Of a stretch of 43,499 nucleotides of DNA, positions 16,475-25,029 are shown one piece after another; the first letter of the stretch is position 1; every line of letters begins with the position of its first letter. Origin of the DNA: JANRIG01 sp033765235 (lineage in GTDB: Bacteria > Bacteroidota > Bacteroidia > Cytophagales > UBA9547); assembly GCA_033765235.1 (NCBI GenBank), contig JANRIG010000005.1, positions 1 to 43,499 of the forward strand, written 5' to 3'. The notes below the pieces were generated by a model. That model was given only the letters and a program-made list of their open reading frames with translations. It was not told the origin of the DNA and ran no database searches. Made by a program: the position numbers and the translations under genes.

Positions 16475-19096
16475 ATGAAATATACGCTGCTTTGTATTAT
16501 CTTAAGTTTACATGTTGTTGTATTTGCGCAGCAAAAAGTAAATAAACTTGCTGAAATAAAACGCAGAATTGCCATTCGCGAAGCTGATAAGGAATATAAC
16601 GGATTTAGATATTTAGATGCCATCAGGAGGTATGAATATGTACTATCATTAGACTCTACCTACAAACCAGGTTATATAAAATTGGCAGATTGCTACCGCA
16701 GGCTTAATAATTATAAAAAAGCAGAAGAGCGATACTATATAGCAGTGACAAAATATGATTCATTGCCTGTAAATATTTACTTAGAATATGCCCAAATACT
16801 TGCAAACAACGGCAAATTTGAAGACAGCAAAAAGATGTACGAAAACTACAGTACTAAGTCGGGTAACAGTGCAGCTATACAGCCATTTGTGAAATCATAT
16901 TCTAACAGTAAGTTTTTTTACCGCGACTCTGCAGCCTATAAACTTATGTTTCTTTCCATCAACACAGGGGTATCTGATTTTGCCCCTATGTTTTATAAAA
17001 ATGGTGGATTGGTGTTTTGCTCAAACCGTATCATTGGCGACAAAACTTTCAAAAAAGTGTACACGTATGACAATTCAGCATTTTTGGATCTGTTTTACCT
17101 CGATGACAGCACCAAAGTACAAGAATTTAAATTGTCAAAGCAAGACTCTGCAGACATAGCAAAACGCAGAGGCAAAATATTATACAATGATGACGACACC
17201 TACATCACCAGCAATGACTCAAAGACATTGGGTGCCTATGGATTTAACTACAAAGATTCATTGGGTCTTGATGCCAAGTCTAATATGGGTTTAAAAAAAT
17301 TCAGCTCGGCTATCAACACCAAATTTCATGAAGGGCCCATCATATTTACAAAAAATTATGATACTGCATATTTCACACGCAGCAACTATAATAAAGGCAA
17401 AAAACGTAAATCAGCAGATGGCAGCAATATGCTCAAAATATACAGGGCTACACGCAAAGACACCTCAGGTGGATGGAATGTAAAGGAAGTAAATATTAAT
17501 TCAAACGATTATTCAGTAGGGCATCCTGCATTATCGCCGGATGGCAAAAGACTATACTTTGTATCAGACATGCCGGGCGGACGAGGTAAAACTGACTTAT
17601 ACTACGCTGCACTCAAGGATGATGGCACTTTTGATACTCCTGTAAATTTAGGAGCAACTATAAATACTGAAACGGATGAAATGTTTCCATACATAGATAG
17701 CGGATACAATCTTTATTTTGCCTCAAACGGGCATGGAAGTATGGGTGGGTTAGACAACTTTAAGACCAATATCAAAAATGGTTTTGACAATAAGGTAGTG
17801 AATATAGGCTACCCTATCAATACTACTTATGATGATTTTGGGTTTATTGCCAAAAACAACGGACAATACGGATTTTTGGCTTCCAATCGCAAAAGGCAAG
17901 GCACTGATGATGACATATATATGTTTACCTACAAACCCATGGGCATAAAAGGAACTGTAGCTGACAAGCGCACCAAAGAATGGATAGAAAAATCTACATG
18001 TTACCTGTATGAAGCCTCAGAAAACGAATCATTGGTGGATACCATGAGCACTGACAAAGAAGGCAATTTTGCCTTCAATAAAGTAGAGCCTTGCAAAAAA
18101 TACAAAGTAGTATCAAAGAAAAATGGCTATACCTCTGCAACCAAAATAGTGAGTATAGACTGTGACAACCCTGAGACTGTGACCATAGAGCAACTGATAG
18201 AAAAACCTGACTTAGAGGTATATGTGTACTACAGCGAAAACAGCAAGCCTGCTACAGATGCCAATGTAAGCATAGTGGATGTGACCTTTGACAGCCTCAA
18301 AGTAGGCGACAGCAAGACAGATACAGCAGGTATATATAAACAAAAAATACAAGTTTGCAGAAAATATATGGTGAAGGTAAGCAAAGAGGGTTATCCAAGT
18401 TCATACAAAGAATTTAGCACCCAATGTTTGGTGGCAGAAGATGTAAAACTCAATATACCACTTGGTCAAATACCCTGCATGGTAATCATGACTCGTGAAA
18501 AAGAGAGCAAACAAATCATACCCGAAGCTAAAGTGACCTTTGTGGATAAAAACTATAATGTGACTTTTGAAGCAGTGTCAGATGCCAATGGCAAGTTGGA
18601 AGTATTCAAGTGCCCTACAGAGAAAGTGACCATATATGGTGAGAAAAAAGACTTTTTTACCTTACCTCATGAATACACTCCTAAGCCTGAAAAACGCACT
18701 GACACCGTATATTTTGACATACCAAAGTTGAAAAAAGGCATGAAATTTGCCCTTGAAGGTATATTGTATGATTATAACAAATTCAACATACGCCCCGATG
18801 CTGCTAAAATATTGGACAAAGTACTCAAAGTATTGCAAGACAACCCTACGTTGGAAATAGAGCTGGGTTCTCATACAGACTCGCGAGGTTCTGATAAATA
18901 TAATTTTACGCTATCTGATAATCGTGCCAAGTCTGCCGCAGCATATATAGTGGGCAAAGGCATCAAGAAAAGTCGTATCAAAGGGCAGGGCTATGGCGAA
19001 ACAGAAATACTCAATAATTGTAAAAATAAAATTCCATGCTCTGAAGACGACCACCAACTCAACCGTAGGACAGAGGTAAAGATAACTGCCTACTGA
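16475..19096 (+). CDS. PorE-like TPR / beta-propeller / OmpA peptidoglycan-binding protein
   Basis: The 873-residue product starts with a signal peptide (about 1-19). Then come TPR-like helices (about 40-135), a WD40-like PD40 propeller (about 155-480, with GHPALSPDGKRLYFVSD and LYFASNGHGSMGG blades), three carboxypeptidase-regulatory-like beta domains (about 490-740), and an OmpA C-terminal domain (about 755-873) with the peptidoglycan-binding pair D815 and R817 in LSDNRAKSA. This order matches PorE, a periplasmic T9SS component that links the secretion machinery to peptidoglycan. It follows the PorP/SprF gene by 21 bp, so the three genes probably form an operon. It could instead be an adhesin-specific anchor rather than the general PorE. 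Confidence 0.88.
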   Translation: MKYTLLCIILSLHVVVFAQQKVNKLAEIKRRIAIREADKEYNGFRYLDAIRRYEYVLSLDSTYKPGYIKLADCYRRLNNYKKAEERYYIAVTKYDSLPVNIYLEYAQILANNGKFEDSKKMYENYSTKSGNSAAIQPFVKSYSNSKFFYRDSAAYKLMFLSINTGVSDFAPMFYKNGGLVFCSNRIIGDKTFKKVYTYDNSAFLDLFYLDDSTKVQEFKLSKQDSADIAKRRGKILYNDDDTYITSNDSKTLGAYGFNYKDSLGLDAKSNMGLKKFSSAINTKFHEGPIIFTKNYDTAYFTRSNYNKGKKRKSADGSNMLKIYRATRKDTSGGWNVKEVNINSNDYSVGHPALSPDGKRLYFVSDMPGGRGKTDLYYAALKDDGTFDTPVNLGATINTETDEMFPYIDSGYNLYFASNGHGSMGGLDNFKTNIKNGFDNKVVNIGYPINTTYDDFGFIAKNNGQYGFLASNRKRQGTDDDIYMFTYKPMGIKGTVADKRTKEWIEKSTCYLYEASENESLVDTMSTDKEGNFAFNKVEPCKKYKVVSKKNGYTSATKIVSIDCDNPETVTIEQLIEKPDLEVYVYYSENSKPATDANVSIVDVTFDSLKVGDSKTDTAGIYKQKIQVCRKYMVKVSKEGYPSSYKEFSTQCLVAEDVKLNIPLGQIPCMVIMTREKESKQIIPEAKVTFVDKNYNVTFEAVSDANGKLEVFKCPTEKVTIYGEKKDFFTLPHEYTPKPEKRTDTVYFDIPKLKKGMKFALEGILYDYNKFNIRPDAAKILDKVLKVLQDNPTLEIELGSHTDSRGSDKYNFTLSDNRAKSAAAYIVGKGIKKSRIKGQGYGETEILNNCKNKIPCSEDDHQLNRRTEVKITAY

Positions 19097-19106
19097 GGAG
19101 GTAAAA

Positions 19107-19129
19107 ACAAATATTACCCCAATATTTGT
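19107..19129. terminator. Hairpin just after the PorE-like gene
   Basis: A perfect 9-bp inverted repeat, ACAAATATT at 19107-19115 and AATATTTGT at 19121-19129, has a 5-nt loop. It starts 10 bp after the stop codon. It lacks a T tract, so it may stabilise the mRNA end rather than terminate transcription. Confidence 0.4.
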
Positions 19130-19238
19130 GTAACCCAAAATATGCATTAGAGATTGTAATAAAAGTCATAAGCATAATGAAATGAGCATGTTATTTGGGT
19201 GACATAATAGTAAACTATTTTGAAGCCAAATTTTGTTA

Positions 19239-19266
19239 CAAGTGAAATACATGAGTATTACACTTG
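19239..19266. terminator. Hairpin between the converging adhesin operon and dnaA
   Basis: A 12-bp stem with one mismatch, CAAGTGAAATAC at 19239-19250 and GTATTACACTTG at 19255-19266, has a 4-nt loop. A GTTTTT run follows on the plus strand. It lies in the 278-bp gap between two converging genes, the position of a shared terminator. Confidence 0.5.
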
Positions 19267-19374
19267 CATCTGTTTTTAAATATGTAATTATGGTTTGTAA
19301 TAAATTTCTAATCCGTATTTTGAGATAAAACCAAATACTGACTAAGCAGACCTGCTATGTAAATACTTTGTTAT

Positions 19375-20790
19375 CTACTGCTTATTGGTTTTGAGTTTCA
19401 TACGCTTTTGCAACTCTTGCATTTGTGTGCGAAATACTTTATTGGTCACCAACATATCTTCTACAGACTCAATGGAGTGAATAACCGTGCTATGGTCGCG
19501 CCCGCCAAAGTACATACCTATGGTTTTGAGTGATAGTGTAGTATAGTTTTTGGCTAAATATATACCTACTTGGCGTGGTATTACCAGCTCTTTTTTGCGC
19601 GATTTGCTCACCAAGTCTTCTACACTTATTTTGTTGAACTCGCATACTGCTTTTTGTATATAGTCAATATTTACTTCGGTGGTAATGTCGCACACTATAC
19701 TGTTTATGACCTGCTTGGTAAGTTCCAGGTCTATCTCACGATTGTTGAGCGAAGATTGTGCTATGAGCGATATCAGCACACCTTCGAGCTCACGTATGTT
19801 AGTATCTACACTGTGGGCTATGTACTCTATCACGTCTTGCTCTATTTGTACGCCTTCGCTTTCAAGTTTTTGTTGGATAATAGCCATTTTTGTTTCAAAA
19901 TCAGGCTGTTGTATATCTGCACTTAATCCCCATTTGAATCTGCTGAGCAGCCTCTCATCCATGCCTTTGAGGTCTTTTACGGGGCAGTCGCTGGTCATGA
20001 TGATTTGGCGCTGCGATTGGTGCAGTTGGTTGAATATATTGAAGAATATTTCCTGAGTTTTTTCTTTGGCAGAAAAAAACTGCACATCATCAAGTATGAG
20101 AGTATCTACTTGCAAATAGTAGTCTGCAAAGTGCTGCAAGGCACTGTTGCGTACCGACTCCATGAAGTGGTTTACAAACTTTTCGGAGGTGATGTATAGT
20201 ACTTTTTTATTGGGATGGTCAGATTTTATTTTGTTGCCTATGGCTTGTATAAGGTGAGTTTTGCCCAACCCTACCCCACCGTATATGGTGAGCGGGTTAA
20301 ACGAGGTGGTGCCGGGCTTGTTGGCTACGGCATATCCTGCTGAGCGGGCAAGGCGGTTGCAATCTCCTTCTATATAGTTATCAAAGGTATAGGTAGGGTT
20401 TAAGTTTGATTTATACTTGACAGGTTCATTGAATACATCTTCGATGGTGGTATCTACTTTTTTGCTTAACTCAGATTTATATTGTGAGTTTCGCTTGCCC
20501 GGCAGCTCAAGTGACAGGTCATTTCCTTTGTCTACAATGATGGAATATTCGAGGTATCCATTAGGGCCTAATTCTGCCATAACGGCTTTTTTTAGTACAT
20601 GCACAAAGTGCTCTTCGAGCCATTCGTAAAAAAACTGGCTGGGTACCTGTATGGTGAGCACATTGTCTTGCAAGTCAATAGCTTTTACAGGCTTAAACCA
20701 AGTTTCATAGTTCTTTTCGCTCACATGTTGTTTGATAATGTTCAAACAGTTGTTCCAAACTGTCTCGCAGCTTCTTACAATAGTTACCAT
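19375..20790 (-). CDS. dnaA: Chromosomal replication initiator protein DnaA
   Basis: The 471-residue product has the four DnaA domains. Residues 1-85 form the DnaB/DiaA-interacting domain I, about 86-130 a linker, and 131-360 the AAA+ core with Walker A GGVGLGKT (171-178) and Walker B LILDD (231-235). Domain IV (about 375-471) carries the DNA-binding signature GGRDHSTVIHSI (429-440). It binds ATP and melts the replication origin. The start MVTIVRSCETVWNNCL fits the family length. It is alone on its strand, with no dnaN or recF next to it, and diverges from the penicillin-binding protein gene across a 394-bp AT-rich gap without recognisable DnaA boxes. Confidence 0.97.
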   Translation of the reverse strand: MVTIVRSCETVWNNCLNIIKQHVSEKNYETWFKPVKAIDLQDNVLTIQVPSQFFYEWLEEHFVHVLKKAVMAELGPNGYLEYSIIVDKGNDLSLELPGKRNSQYKSELSKKVDTTIEDVFNEPVKYKSNLNPTYTFDNYIEGDCNRLARSAGYAVANKPGTTSFNPLTIYGGVGLGKTHLIQAIGNKIKSDHPNKKVLYITSEKFVNHFMESVRNSALQHFADYYLQVDTLILDDVQFFSAKEKTQEIFFNIFNQLHQSQRQIIMTSDCPVKDLKGMDERLLSRFKWGLSADIQQPDFETKMAIIQQKLESEGVQIEQDVIEYIAHSVDTNIRELEGVLISLIAQSSLNNREIDLELTKQVINSIVCDITTEVNIDYIQKAVCEFNKISVEDLVSKSRKKELVIPRQVGIYLAKNYTTLSLKTIGMYFGGRDHSTVIHSIESVEDMLVTNKVFRTQMQELQKRMKLKTNKQ

Positions 20791-20989
20791 AAAACGAAAT
20801 TAATTTAAGAGATTATTTTTTCTGTAATTGTAGGGTCAAAACTGAGCAAAAAAAACAACAAAAAAAAAGGGTAAAATATTTGTTAATTTCATAATGCGCA
20901 TAATTATTGAAATTAACGGCATGATACTTTAAAGTTCCTTAAAACATGCAACGAATTATTAAAAAATTTATATGCCTGACCCATATTTG

Positions 20990-21003
20990 ATACTTATAAG
21001 TAT
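20990..21003. promoter_or_regulatory. 14-bp perfect palindrome, possible operator
   Basis: ATACTTATAAGTAT reads identically on both strands. It overlaps the first base of a TAAATTTG -7-like element (21003-21010). A dimeric regulator could bind here, but in AT-rich DNA such palindromes also arise by chance. Confidence 0.35.
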
Positions 21004-21054
21004 AAATTTGTTTACAATAAATTAACATTCTAATAATGAAACATTTATATACAT

Positions 21055-21070
21055 TTTTGCAAATGCAAAA
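21055..21070. promoter_or_regulatory. Inverted repeat TTTTGCA-AA-TGCAAAA
   Basis: A 7-bp inverted repeat with a 2-nt centre lies in the middle of the divergent dnaA / penicillin-binding protein region. The shape is that of an operator half-site pair; no regulator is identified. Confidence 0.3.
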
Positions 21071-21145
21071 TATGATGGAATGTTAAGATAAATCATTTTA
21101 GTGGTGTATTGATATAAAAAATATATTTTGATAAAAACAATCTTA

Positions 21146-21153
21146 TAAATTTG
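21146..21153 (+). promoter_or_regulatory. Candidate -7 element of the penicillin-binding protein gene
   Basis: TAAATTTG matches TAnnTTTG and lies 32 bp before the TTG start at 21185. TTTG at 21127-21130 lies 15 bp upstream, somewhat short for a -33 box. Confidence 0.45.
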
Positions 21154-21184
21154 CGATGATTGCATCTATAATATCCCAAAAGGT

Positions 21185-23470
21185 TTGAAGAAAACATTGA
21201 AGTTTCTGCTATATGGTATTGGCACGGTTATATTTTTATTTTTGTGTATTGAATATAATTTTTTGTGGTTATTTGGCAAGAGTCCAAGTTTTGACAAATT
21301 AGAAAAACCTGAAGTAGATGTGACCTCAGAGCTTTATACTGCCGACGGCAAGATTATTGGCAGATACTATCGTGAAAACCGCACACCTATAGAGTATAAA
21401 AAAATATCGCCTATCATTATCAAAACCTTGATAGCCACCGAAGACGCTCACTTCTATGAGCATAGAGGCATAGACTGGAGCGCAACGGCATCCATATTTT
21501 ACTACATGTTCAAAGGCGACCGCAGAGGGGGTAGCACCATTACCCAACAGCTGGCCAAAAACTTATTCAAAACCCGTAAAGGAAGCACTCAAGGGCTGCT
21601 CGGATATATACCCGGCGTGAAAACATTCATTTACAAACTTAAAGAATATGTAACTGCACTAAAACTGGAAATGGTATATAATAAGGAACAAATCATTACC
21701 ATGTATCTCAACACAGTGGACTTTGGCTATAGCTGCTTTGGGGTGAATACTGCCACACATACCTTTTTTTCTACCTCTCCTGACAGTGTGAATATACAGC
21801 AAGCAGCCATTTTAGTAGGTCTTCTCAAAGCTACCACTACCTACAGCCCCATATTATATCCTGATAATTGTATAAGAAGACGCAATGTGGTCATGTCTGT
21901 AATGGTGCGTGACCATATTATAACCCAACAGATATATGATTCACTCAAAAACACCCCATTGGAAATAAAACTAAGCCTCAAAAACCATTATGAAGGGCAG
22001 GGCACCTATTTCAGAACTGCTGTAGAAAACTATGTGAATAAATGGTGTGCCGAAAAAGGATACGACTTATATACTGATGGCCTCAAGATATATACTACTG
22101 TAGACTCCAGATTGCAAGCACATGCAGAAGCTGCTGTAGAAGAGACCATGCGCGAAATACAAAGGCGCTTCTTTAACCATTGGAAAAATGAAAACCCATG
22201 GCGCGATGAAAAGAAAAATGAGATAAAAGGTTTCATTGAAGATGCCATTTGCAAATCTGATATATGGAAAAAACTATCTGATAAATATAAAGGAAGTGAA
22301 GACTCTATCTGGAATGAGATAAACAGACCAAAACGAATGAGGGTATTCACATGGGAGGGAGAAAAAGATACTACCTTCAGCACCTACGACTCACTCAAAT
22401 ATTACAAACACTTTTTATTTGCCGGTTTCATCACCCTTGACCCTTTCAAAGGGCATATAAAAACATGGGTGGGTGGCATAAATTATAAATATTTTCAGTA
22501 TGACCATGTGATAAAATCTAAAAGGCAACCCGGCTCTACCTTTAAGCCTTTTGTATATCTGGCAGCGATAGACAGCTTTGGCTACTCCCCTTGCGATAAA
22601 TTAGTAGATGAGCCTATAGAAATAGCTTACACAGAAGACTCTGCCGGAGTGAAAATAAACAAGGTATGGAGACCCCGCAACAGTGATTGGAAAATAACAG
22701 GACAAGAGATGACCCTGCGGTGGGCTATGGGCAAGTCTGTAAATACAGTAACTGCACAACTCATCAATAAAATAGGTTGGCAAGCTGTGATAGACTATGC
22801 ACACAAATTAGGCATAAAAAGCCCCCTCAAAAATGTACCCTCAGTGGGCTTAGGCTCCAGCGATGTATCGCTCTATGAGCTCGTAGGTGCATATGGTACA
22901 TTTCTGAACCATGGTGAATATACAGAACCTATTTTTGTAACCAAAATCACCGATGTAGCCGGCAAAGTACTTGCAAAATTTGAACCTGCCTCCAAAAGAG
23001 TGATAAGCGAGGAAAGTGCTTTTCTTATGACTTATATGCTCAAAGGCAGCCTTGAAGAGCCCGGAGGTACATCTCAGGCATTGTTTGGCTTTGACCTGTG
23101 GAGAGGGAACGAGTTTGGAGGCAAAACCGGCACCTCCAGCAACCACTCCGATGGTTGGTTTGTAGGACTTACCAAAGACCTTATATCTGCCTCATGGGTG
23201 GGTGCTGCCGACAGGTCAGTGCATTTTCGTACCTCTGCCTATGGAGAGGGGTCTAAAACAGCCTTACCCATTTATGGAAGATTTATGGAAAAAGTGTACA
23301 GAGACAAAGAATGTGGGGTGAAAATGGGCTATTTTCCAAAACCAAGAGTACGTATTACCAAACCTTATGACTGCAGAACCTATTTACCAAAAATAGACAG
23401 CACACTCTTGGACTCACTCTTTGCACCGGAGGTGGATAGCCTTGACTTTGGAGAGGAAGTTACAGAATAA
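21185..23470 (+). CDS. mrcA: Class A penicillin-binding protein (PBP1A type)
   Basis: The 761-residue bifunctional peptidoglycan synthase has an N-terminal membrane anchor (about 7-25). The GT51 glycosyltransferase has its catalytic Glu E86 in EDAHFYEHRG and GGSTITQQLAKNLF (115-128). The transpeptidase domain has S451-TFK454, S518-V-N520 and K647-TGT650. All active-site motifs are intact. It polymerises lipid II and cross-links the strands in the periplasm. The start is TTG at 21185 (MKKTLKFLL), because the frame holds no ATG before the stop at 21146-21148; AAAAGG lies immediately before it. The downstream gene converges, with only 30 bp between the two. Confidence 0.95.
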   Translation: MKKTLKFLLYGIGTVIFLFLCIEYNFLWLFGKSPSFDKLEKPEVDVTSELYTADGKIIGRYYRENRTPIEYKKISPIIIKTLIATEDAHFYEHRGIDWSATASIFYYMFKGDRRGGSTITQQLAKNLFKTRKGSTQGLLGYIPGVKTFIYKLKEYVTALKLEMVYNKEQIITMYLNTVDFGYSCFGVNTATHTFFSTSPDSVNIQQAAILVGLLKATTTYSPILYPDNCIRRRNVVMSVMVRDHIITQQIYDSLKNTPLEIKLSLKNHYEGQGTYFRTAVENYVNKWCAEKGYDLYTDGLKIYTTVDSRLQAHAEAAVEETMREIQRRFFNHWKNENPWRDEKKNEIKGFIEDAICKSDIWKKLSDKYKGSEDSIWNEINRPKRMRVFTWEGEKDTTFSTYDSLKYYKHFLFAGFITLDPFKGHIKTWVGGINYKYFQYDHVIKSKRQPGSTFKPFVYLAAIDSFGYSPCDKLVDEPIEIAYTEDSAGVKINKVWRPRNSDWKITGQEMTLRWAMGKSVNTVTAQLINKIGWQAVIDYAHKLGIKSPLKNVPSVGLGSSDVSLYELVGAYGTFLNHGEYTEPIFVTKITDVAGKVLAKFEPASKRVISEESAFLMTYMLKGSLEEPGGTSQALFGFDLWRGNEFGGKTGTSSNHSDGWFVGLTKDLISASWVGAADRSVHFRTSAYGEGSKTALPIYGRFMEKVYRDKECGVKMGYFPKPRVRITKPYDCRTYLPKIDSTLLDSLFAPEVDSLDFGEEVTE

Positions 23471-23500
23471 GAAATTGTAAATTATTATAAAATATAATTA

Positions 23501-24163
23501 TCACACGCTCAAGTACTTGAGCAGATGGTTTAGCCGCTCGGTTGCTATATCTTGTACAAGACTTTCATGATACACGGCCACTACATTATAGCCATATCTT
23601 TCTAAAGCAGCCACTATGCGAGTAAGGTCTGTTTTGTTGAGCTTAAGGGTGACATATACATTCATAGTATCTTCGACCAAATCAGACACATACATGAATA
23701 TGGCACGATGCTCGTTGGATTCAAGTATGCGGTGTATCTCGGCGGGTGAGTAGTTGGTCTGTGGCACACTGAGTACTATGATACCTCCCGGAGTGTTAAT
23801 AAAACCTATGTTTGAGAAATATTCCAATACCTTTTCGGCATTTACCACCCCTACAAATTCTCCATTCTCATTCACTACAGCTAATATATTGATATGATTG
23901 GCATTGTATATTTTTAATATTTCAAAATAATGTTCATTTTCGGCCAAAACTATGTTTTTGAAATCCAAAGGCAGTGATGATATTTTTTTGCTGGGGTTTT
24001 CATCTATAATACTGTCCTCGGATATCATACCCAAATATGCTTTGCCTGATACCACAGGCAGGTGCGACATTTTAAAATGACTGAGCTGCTCCAGTGCCCA
24101 TTTCACAGAGTCTGTTGGTTTGATAAAAGGTACCGAAAAATTGATAAGTGTATCGGCCGTCAT
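23501..24163 (-). CDS. CBS-domain protein with C-terminal ACT-like region
   Basis: The 220-residue cytoplasmic protein has two CBS motifs (about 1-60 with SHLPVVSGKAYLGMISEDS, and about 70-120 with NILAVVNENGEFVGVV). A region at about 125-205 (GGIIVLSVPQTNYSPAEIHRIL and a beta-strand-rich tail) resembles an ACT domain. CBS pairs usually bind adenosine nucleotides and ACT domains bind amino acids, so a ligand-sensing role is plausible. Its start overlaps the stop of the alpha/beta hydrolase gene by 4 bp (24160-24163), so the two are coupled. No enzymatic domain is seen. Confidence 0.8.
   Translation of the reverse strand: MTADTLINFSVPFIKPTDSVKWALEQLSHFKMSHLPVVSGKAYLGMISEDSIIDENPSKKISSLPLDFKNIVLAENEHYFEILKIYNANHINILAVVNENGEFVGVVNAEKVLEYFSNIGFINTPGGIIVLSVPQTNYSPAEIHRILESNEHRAIFMYVSDLVEDTMNVYVTLKLNKTDLTRIVAALERYGYNVVAVYHESLVQDIATERLNHLLKYLSV
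23507..23522. repeat. 16-bp perfect palindrome at the 3' end of the CBS gene
   Basis: GCTCAAGTACTTGAGC reads identically on both strands and lies inside the last codons of the CBS-domain gene, about 35 bp past the stop of the convergent penicillin-binding protein gene. It has no loop, so it is unlikely to form a terminator hairpin. Confidence 0.5.
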
Positions 24164-24924
24164 GCTGCTACTGTGGGTTTAATGAACTCATCTATTATTA
24201 CGTTAAAATAATCAGGATGTTCCATCATGGGGGCATGCCCACATTTGTCTATGAAGTGCAAACTTGAGTTTGAGAGCAGCCTATTAAACTCATGGGCTAC
24301 CGGCGGCGGAGTAATAGTGTCATTGAGCCCCCATACCAAATATACAGGATGACTGATTTTGTAAAGTTCTTCAGCAAGATTTTGGCGCTGTGCTGATTTG
24401 GCAATGGACACTATATTGAGCCCTTTTCTTATATTATTGGTAATGTCCCATACTTCTTCTATAAGTTCTTGTGTCACCACGTTGGGGTCATAAAAGGTAT
24501 ATTGTATGCGCTCTACTACATAATTGCGGTCGCCACGGCGTGGGTAGCTGCCTCCCATGGCGTTTTCAAAAAGCCCAGAGCTGCCTGTGAGTATTATTTT
24601 TTGTACATCATTGGGATGTCTCAAGGTATATACCAGTGCTATATGACCTCCTAATGAGTTGCCCAGCAATATCATGTTGGTCAAGCCCATTTCATTCACA
24701 AAATTTTCTATAAAATCTGTAAGACCATCTATAGTAGCTTCTTTCACAGGCATTTCCAATATTGGTAACCAAGGGATGATGACCCTGTGATGCTTAGAAA
24801 AATGACTGATGACCCCGTCCCAGTTGCTCAATGCGCCAAACAAGCCATGTAGCAAGAGCATGACACTGCCGTGACCCTCGTCTATATATTTAAAACTTTT
24901 CGCCTGTTTGAGCTCAAACTTCAT
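24160..24924 (-). CDS. Alpha/beta-fold hydrolase
   Basis: The 254-residue product has a canonical catalytic triad: S90 in the nucleophile elbow GNSLGG (88-93), D202 in WGLNDTITP and H230 in CGHAPMMEHP. The oxyanion-side motif HGLFG (26-30) is also present. No signal peptide is seen, so it probably acts in the cytoplasm on an ester or similar bond; the substrate is unknown. It shares a 105-bp divergent promoter region with proB and is followed by the coupled CBS gene. Confidence 0.85.
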   Translation of the reverse strand: MKFELKQAKSFKYIDEGHGSVMLLLHGLFGALSNWDGVISHFSKHHRVIIPWLPILEMPVKEATIDGLTDFIENFVNEMGLTNMILLGNSLGGHIALVYTLRHPNDVQKIILTGSSGLFENAMGGSYPRRGDRNYVVERIQYTFYDPNVVTQELIEEVWDITNNIRKGLNIVSIAKSAQRQNLAEELYKISHPVYLVWGLNDTITPPPVAHEFNRLLSNSSLHFIDKCGHAPMMEHPDYFNVIIDEFIKPTVAA

Positions 24925-25029
24925 ATTGTCTAAAAGTATGTTATTACAATTACGTGCAAAATAAATGAAAGTTTAGATTAATTCATGTGAAACATTGCTC
25001 TAATAATATAAAAATTTTTAATTGCAACC

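Larger units (their letters stand above)
20791..21184. other. 394-bp AT-rich divergent intergenic region, dnaA / penicillin-binding protein
   Basis: No gene is seen here. The stretch holds a 14-bp perfect palindrome (20990-21003), a 7-bp inverted repeat (21055-21070) and two copies of the 10-mer TATAAATTTG (21001-21010 and 21144-21153), both containing a -7-like TAAATTTG. It must carry the promoters of dnaA (leftward) and of the penicillin-binding protein (rightward). No match or near match to TTATCCACA was found, so it is not supported as the replication origin. Confidence 0.6.

Noticed and set aside
20791..21184. Possible chromosomal replication origin next to dnaA
   Set aside because: No TTATCCACA-like box or cluster was found on either strand; AT-richness and repeats alone are not enough.
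23507..23522. Terminator for the convergent penicillin-binding protein and CBS genes
   Set aside because: The 16-bp palindrome has no loop and lies inside coding sequence.
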